A DNA stretch of 64,000 nucleotides from Pomphorhynchus laevis. Taxonomy: Eukaryota > Acanthocephala > Palaeacanthocephala > Echinorhynchida > Pomphorhynchidae. The notes under the pieces were generated by a model. That model did no database searches and was not told the DNA's origin. It was given only the letters and a program-made list of their open reading frames with translations. Numbering within the stretch: position 1 is the first letter of the stretch; each line of letters opens with the position of its first letter. Below, piece after piece: positions 59,718 to 64,000 of this stretch. The position numbers and the translations under genes were made by a program. The stretch covers positions 1-64,000 of the forward strand of contig WNNJ02003574.1 of NCBI GenBank assembly GCA_012934845.2. Reading direction: 5' to 3'.

Positions 59718-61378
59718 TAAACTAATATTTTACTTTTAACATTAGGTAATGACAATATTTCGAAAATTGGCTTTATTATTATAGTCCATTCATTTATCAT
59801 TTTACCAAAGAACATTTCAAAATATTAATACTTACTATTCTAGTGTGCATAAAACAAATTAAAATTGTGCTATTTAATTTATACATTTTAAATATAAGAA
59901 TATACTAAACTATTAAAATGATTTTGAATAAAACCATATCATATTATAGCAATTTTTTAAATTTCATTATTTAATTTATCATTTTACAATACTATAATAC
60001 AACACTTAAATATATATAAAATATATATAGCACAATATTAAAGTATCTAAAATTTCAATATAATATGTTTTAGATATTATAATGTACATTCAATAATAAT
60101 TTGTAATGCAAAATTTTTAATAAAAATATTTTAATTTAAAAATATTTCTAAAATATCGTAGAATATCAAACAAGTAAACATTTCAATTAGGAAATGAAAA
60201 GTTCAAGTTGAAGGATTACGATAAAGTCAAAATTACCAAATTACATAAGCAAACCTGTCAAAATAATAAAATAATCCACAAGAATAAAAGAGCTTCAATT
60301 AATAAATAGCTTCAACTGTCGTTACTTCTTGTGGGCTTCGGAGCAGATAAAGCATTTAATAAGTATTTGTATTAGTATATTAAAAGTAAAACTGGAAGAA
60401 TTTACCATTAATAAAAAATTCTCCGTTTATGACTAATATTTTAAATGGTTTTTATTTTTTCCTATGTTTTAAATATATGCTTTAAGAACTGAATCAACAT
60501 GTTTTGAGTGTATACTACGTAATCCAAAGAACTAAAATCATATTTAATCAAATGTGGTAAAAACGTTTGACATATGTTTCGTTCTTAAGGGTTCGTCATA
60601 AGCTTAGATTTTGTAAGCTTTATTAGTCCTTATGGATATTTTTAGTAGTGGTTGGAAACATTTTGATTATATACATTTAACTGATTTAGTCGATGATTTA
60701 AATAATATTGGATATCAATTGTAGTTATCTTTTGTCAATTTATTAAGCGAATTTCACTACTACAATATTAAAATATTGAGATACATTATAGAATAACGTA
60801 TCTTAATATATTCCGAAATGTATAATATCATTTTGCTGTCAATTTCGATACTTAAGATTATTAGATTAACGACGGTCAATAAAATTGTTTAAATATTTTA
60901 GCTAAGCCGTGTTTGCGGTTATTTGAGAAAATAAGTTGGTAAAATATTTATTTGACAAATAAAAACAGGAAATATTTCATATCTTCAATAAGTTATAAAT
61001 TCATTAAAGAATATGCGTTCGACGAATTTAAATTATTTTCTTATATTATTTCTTTATATTATAACTGATATATTTTACTTTCTCATTTTTAATTTTAGTG
61101 TTTGAATAATCAAAAAAATTGGTACGTATTTTGTTTTAAAAATTCTGTGATTGCATACACTTTTTAGTAATTAACATGTCATCTTCATCAACATTTTATA
61201 AACATGTTTTACAAATGCTAATATCATTGATTAAACAAAATATTATTGACAAACTATTATTTTACCAGAAATCAGGGTAAACATAGGCCCTGATTATATA
61301 TACTATTTATAATCATGGCTATATTATACATTTTCACTGATTGCAGTGAAAATGAACTCATTTAGATCAGTCCATCAG
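59718..61378. other. AT-rich sequence downstream of the seven-exon gene
   Basis: About 1.6 kb, very A/T-rich, with no recognised gene or repeat. Confidence 0.4.
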
Positions 61379-61495
61379 GCCAAAAGGATAAACTACTAGC
61401 TTATCAGGTAAACATATGCCAAAAGGATAAACCAATAGCTTATCAGGTAAACATAGGCCATCAGGATAAACCATTAGATTATCAGATAAACATAA
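61379..61495. repeat. Tandem repeat, unit 38-39 bp, three copies
   Basis: Units start with gcc at 61380, 61418 and 61457. Each contains aaggataaac-a-tagcttatc and aggtaaacat. Related half-units occur near 61270. Confidence 0.85.
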
Positions 61496-61745
61496 AATAC
61501 AGTTATGTATACCATTATGTCAAGTTTATTAAATCTTAATTGGCAATGAAATTAAAAGAAATCAAAAATTTTATTTAATTTTTTAAAATCAATATTGTTT
61601 AAAATACTAACCGAGGATAATCTTTAGAGCATCATTATCAGTGAATCTCATTACCGCGTAAAACAATAGACCTATAGTAAATAGATGATTTATTGCTTTT
61701 ATATAAATGCTGTAAATGTGTATTTAAATAAATACTTTGTTACAG

Positions 61746-61923
61746 GGTTTATCTGCAAGCTATTATTTGGGTATAATGAATTTCAAGATTTGAATTATTG
61801 CAAACAGTATTCATTGGCCTTCAACATTTTATGCGTTACCCTCTTTGTTCCATATCAAATCATTTTTAAGAATCTTTTAGATGAATGTTCAGTTAAAGTT
61901 TTAGATTTGAAAAATTTTCAATA
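61746..61923 (+). CDS. Possible alternative 3' terminal exon
   Basis: After an acceptor-like ctttgttacag| (61745) the frame is open in phase 1 to TAA at 61921-61923. It encodes about 58 residues starting FICKLLFGYNEFQDLNYCKQ, with four cysteines and a hydrophobic middle (LAFNILCVTLFVPYQ). Joined to exon 6 of the upstream gene (G|GG = Gly) it keeps frame, so it could be an alternative ending or the last exon of another gene. It might also be chance; no AATAAA is close. Confidence 0.35.
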
Positions 61924-62134
61924 ATTCGAGGACAATTAGTAACTTTGTCCTTAAAAATTTAAACTTTATCCTTAAAATATATGATTTTTAATAAGGTTTT
62001 AGTTTCGGCATGAACAAAATGTTTTTAAAAATGCTTTACAAATTTTAGTCCCTTTTATGTAAAAAAGTCTTTTAATATGTAAAAACGTTATAGCATTAAT
62101 TATTTCAATATTATACAATATCATTATAATATTG

Positions 62135-62695
62135 TTAATATATTGTTATATATTTTACCATTTTCTGCTTGATGTTATTTTTATAGTAACCTAGTTTAAA
62201 ATATGTATCTATTAAATTATTTAAATGATTTTGAAGAAAGTTAATATCATTACATATTGTTGCAATTCTTAAAATTTCATTATTTAATGTATTATATTTT
62301 ATATTATATGGTATGCATGAATGCTCATGCAAAAATATGTTTCTTGTAAATTTAAATATGTCATCTTTACGATATAAATTAAAAGTAGTTTTAGTTAATG
62401 TTAATTTAATGTTCATATCTAGATATACACCTTCTTTATCATTAATATTGGTTTTGTTAAGAATAAGGCTTTCTGGATAAATGTGCTCACTAATTGAATA
62501 AAAATTATTAGAATTAAATACACATATATCATCAATGTATCGAAACATATATTTCATATATTTATATAATTTAGATTTAGTTTTTACACAGTTATGAACA
62601 AATTCATATTCTATAAAGCTTAAAAACAAGTCAGCTATAATTGGGCTAATATTACCATATATCAAATAAAATGTATCACATTTCATTTGGTACAT
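62135..62695 (-). pseudogene. Penelope-like element, RT C-terminal half and tail
   Basis: An open frame of 186 codons, with NISPIIADLFLSFIEYEFVH (RT motif before the active site), FRYIDDICVFNSNNFYS (YIDD catalytic box), KTNINDKEGVYLDMNIKLTL and the C-terminal block LHEHSCIPYNIKYNTLNNEI with FLQNHLNNLIDTYFKLGYY. The best preserved Penelope-like C-terminus here. The GIY-YIG nuclease found in many members is not seen. The N-terminal RT part is missing. Confidence 0.8.
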
Positions 62696-63037
62696 TCATA
62701 TATTTATATAGTTCAGATTTAGTTTTTACACAGTTATGAACAAATTCATATTCTATATAGAAAGTCAATATCATCATATTAATTTAATGTTCATATCTAT
62801 ATACTTTCCTTAAGAATAAGGCTTTCTGAATAAATTTGTTCACTTATTGAATAAAAATTTATATTTTTATTCTTAAAATATTTTAATATTAATATTTTAT
62901 ATTAATTTATTTTTAATTTATATTTTAATTTCTCTTTCTCCGAGAAAAATTGAAATTTCGCCAATTTTTCGCCAACTATTGATAAAGCTAGTAAAAACTT
63001 TGTCTTCATATGCAAAAAGCTTTATTATGATATACTA
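62696..63037. pseudogene. Short Penelope-like remnants and spacer
   Basis: 62700-62760 repeats the KSKLYKY/EFVHNCVKT region of the preceding copy, and 62800-62870 the SLILN/FYSISEQI region, both minus strand and fragmentary. The rest is A/T-rich. Confidence 0.6.
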
Positions 63038-64000
63038 ATGAAAGAGGTTAATTCTAATGATTTAAATGTAAATCCAACATATGAACGTAGTGAGTTGAGT
63101 TTAGAAACAATTATTACAAGTCACTGTTCTATAATGGATAAAAAGGGTATAAAGGTTGAATTAGATAATAAAACTATACCTATATTATATTGGAATCCAA
63201 AATTACATAAAAATCCAATAAAACCTAGGTTCATATGTAGTGCTTTTTAAATGTACATTAAAACCACTTTCTGTCTATATGAATAAAATACTTAAAGTAA
63301 TTAAAGCACATTTTAAAAAATATTGCAAGGTAATCGAAATTGAATACTGGTATAAAACACTATTTCAGTATTAATTCTAACAAAAGAATTTTTAGAACAG
63401 ACAAAAGGAATAAATTTTCAAAATATAAATACATACGATTTTAGTACGCTTTATACAAATCTAGATTTAGTAAATATTAAAGAAGCGTTAGTAAAATTAA
63501 TTAACCTTATATTCGGAAAAAGATATACATATATGTGTTATAATAAGTATAACGCCTATCTAACAAAAATTAAACCATCAAGTAAATATAAATATATGGA
63601 TAAAATTGAATTAATAGAATCCTTAAATATTTTGATAAATCAAAATTATTTAAAAGTAGGGACATCTATATTTAAACAAGTAAAAGGTGTTCCAATGGGT
63701 GGTAATAGTAGCCCAATTATAGCTGACTTGTTTTTAAGCTTTATAGAATATGAATTTGTCCATAACTGTGTAAAAACTAAATCTAAATTATATAAAGATT
63801 TGAAATACATGTTTAGATATATTTATTTTATATGTGTATTTAATTCTAGCAATTTTTATTCAATAAGCGAACAAATTTATCCAGGTAGCCTCAATCTTAA
63901 TAAAAACCTATATGAATGATAAAGAAGGTGTATATCTAGATATGAACATTAAATTAACAATAACTAAAACTGTTATTTATTTATATCGTAAAGATGACAT
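63038..64000 (+). pseudogene. Penelope-like element, RT domain, runs off the window
   Basis: Frame 63038-63250 has IPILYWNPKLHKNPIKPRFI, the N-terminal RT block. 63400-63520 has a readable TYDFSTLYTNLDLVNIKEAL (motif A, catalytic Asp). Frame 63533-63919 has IFKQVKGVPMGGNSSPIIAD and FRYIYFICVFN, where YIDD has become YIYF, so the active site is lost. Two frameshifts. It lies head to head with the copy at 62135-62695. Confidence 0.8.

Overview
The window is AT-rich nuclear DNA of an invertebrate, most likely an arthropod. This rests on the mixture of elements (R2-like, I/Jockey-like, CR1/L2-like and RTE-like LINEs, Penelope-like elements, one Copia fossil, palindromic MITEs) and on GT-AG introns. 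I cannot name a species, and I see no rRNA, tRNA or bacterial-type operon. Nearly all recognisable coding sequence belongs to transposable elements, most of it decayed.

Layout. 1-2457: 5' part of an I/Jockey-like LINE (minus) beside a Penelope-like N-terminal fragment. 3334-18935: five copies (A-E) of an unusual LINE family with an N-terminal CXC cysteine motif, a reverse transcriptase (RT), a CCHC finger and an R2-type restriction-like endonuclease (RLE). B and C lie tail to tail, D carries an inverted duplication of its own 5' part, and a small TIR element lies between C and D. 19405-34745: CR1/L2-like LINEs on the plus strand, two tandem I/Jockey-like LINEs on the minus strand, another CXC-RT tail, and a CR1-group tail. 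34931-38110: a cluster of Penelope-like fragments. 62135-64000: two more Penelope-like fragments. Further CXC-RT copies lie at 48375-48985, 51461-52155 and 55122-58274.

The most interesting item is a probable host gene hidden among this debris at 38865-59685 (plus). It has seven exons of 133, 57, 45, 57, 54, 42 and 473 nt. Every intron is GT-AG and phase 1, the reading frame stays open throughout, and the product would be about 286 aa. It starts behind a TATA box with a signal peptide, has four cysteines spread over short central exons, and ends in an acidic Ser/Asp-rich then basic tail, followed by AATAAA. A Copia fossil, an RTE LINE, CXC-RT fragments and MITEs all lie in its introns. I do not recognise its family. 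A second possible 3' terminal exon in the same phase lies at 61746-61923.

How the parts relate: the LINE families are autonomous in design (own RT and nuclease), but no copy here has a fully open frame. Element A comes nearest, with 1,007 codons interrupted by three TAG codons and no frameshift. Clear target-site duplications (11 bp at 39520/39939, 17 bp at 51444/52156) show target-primed insertion.
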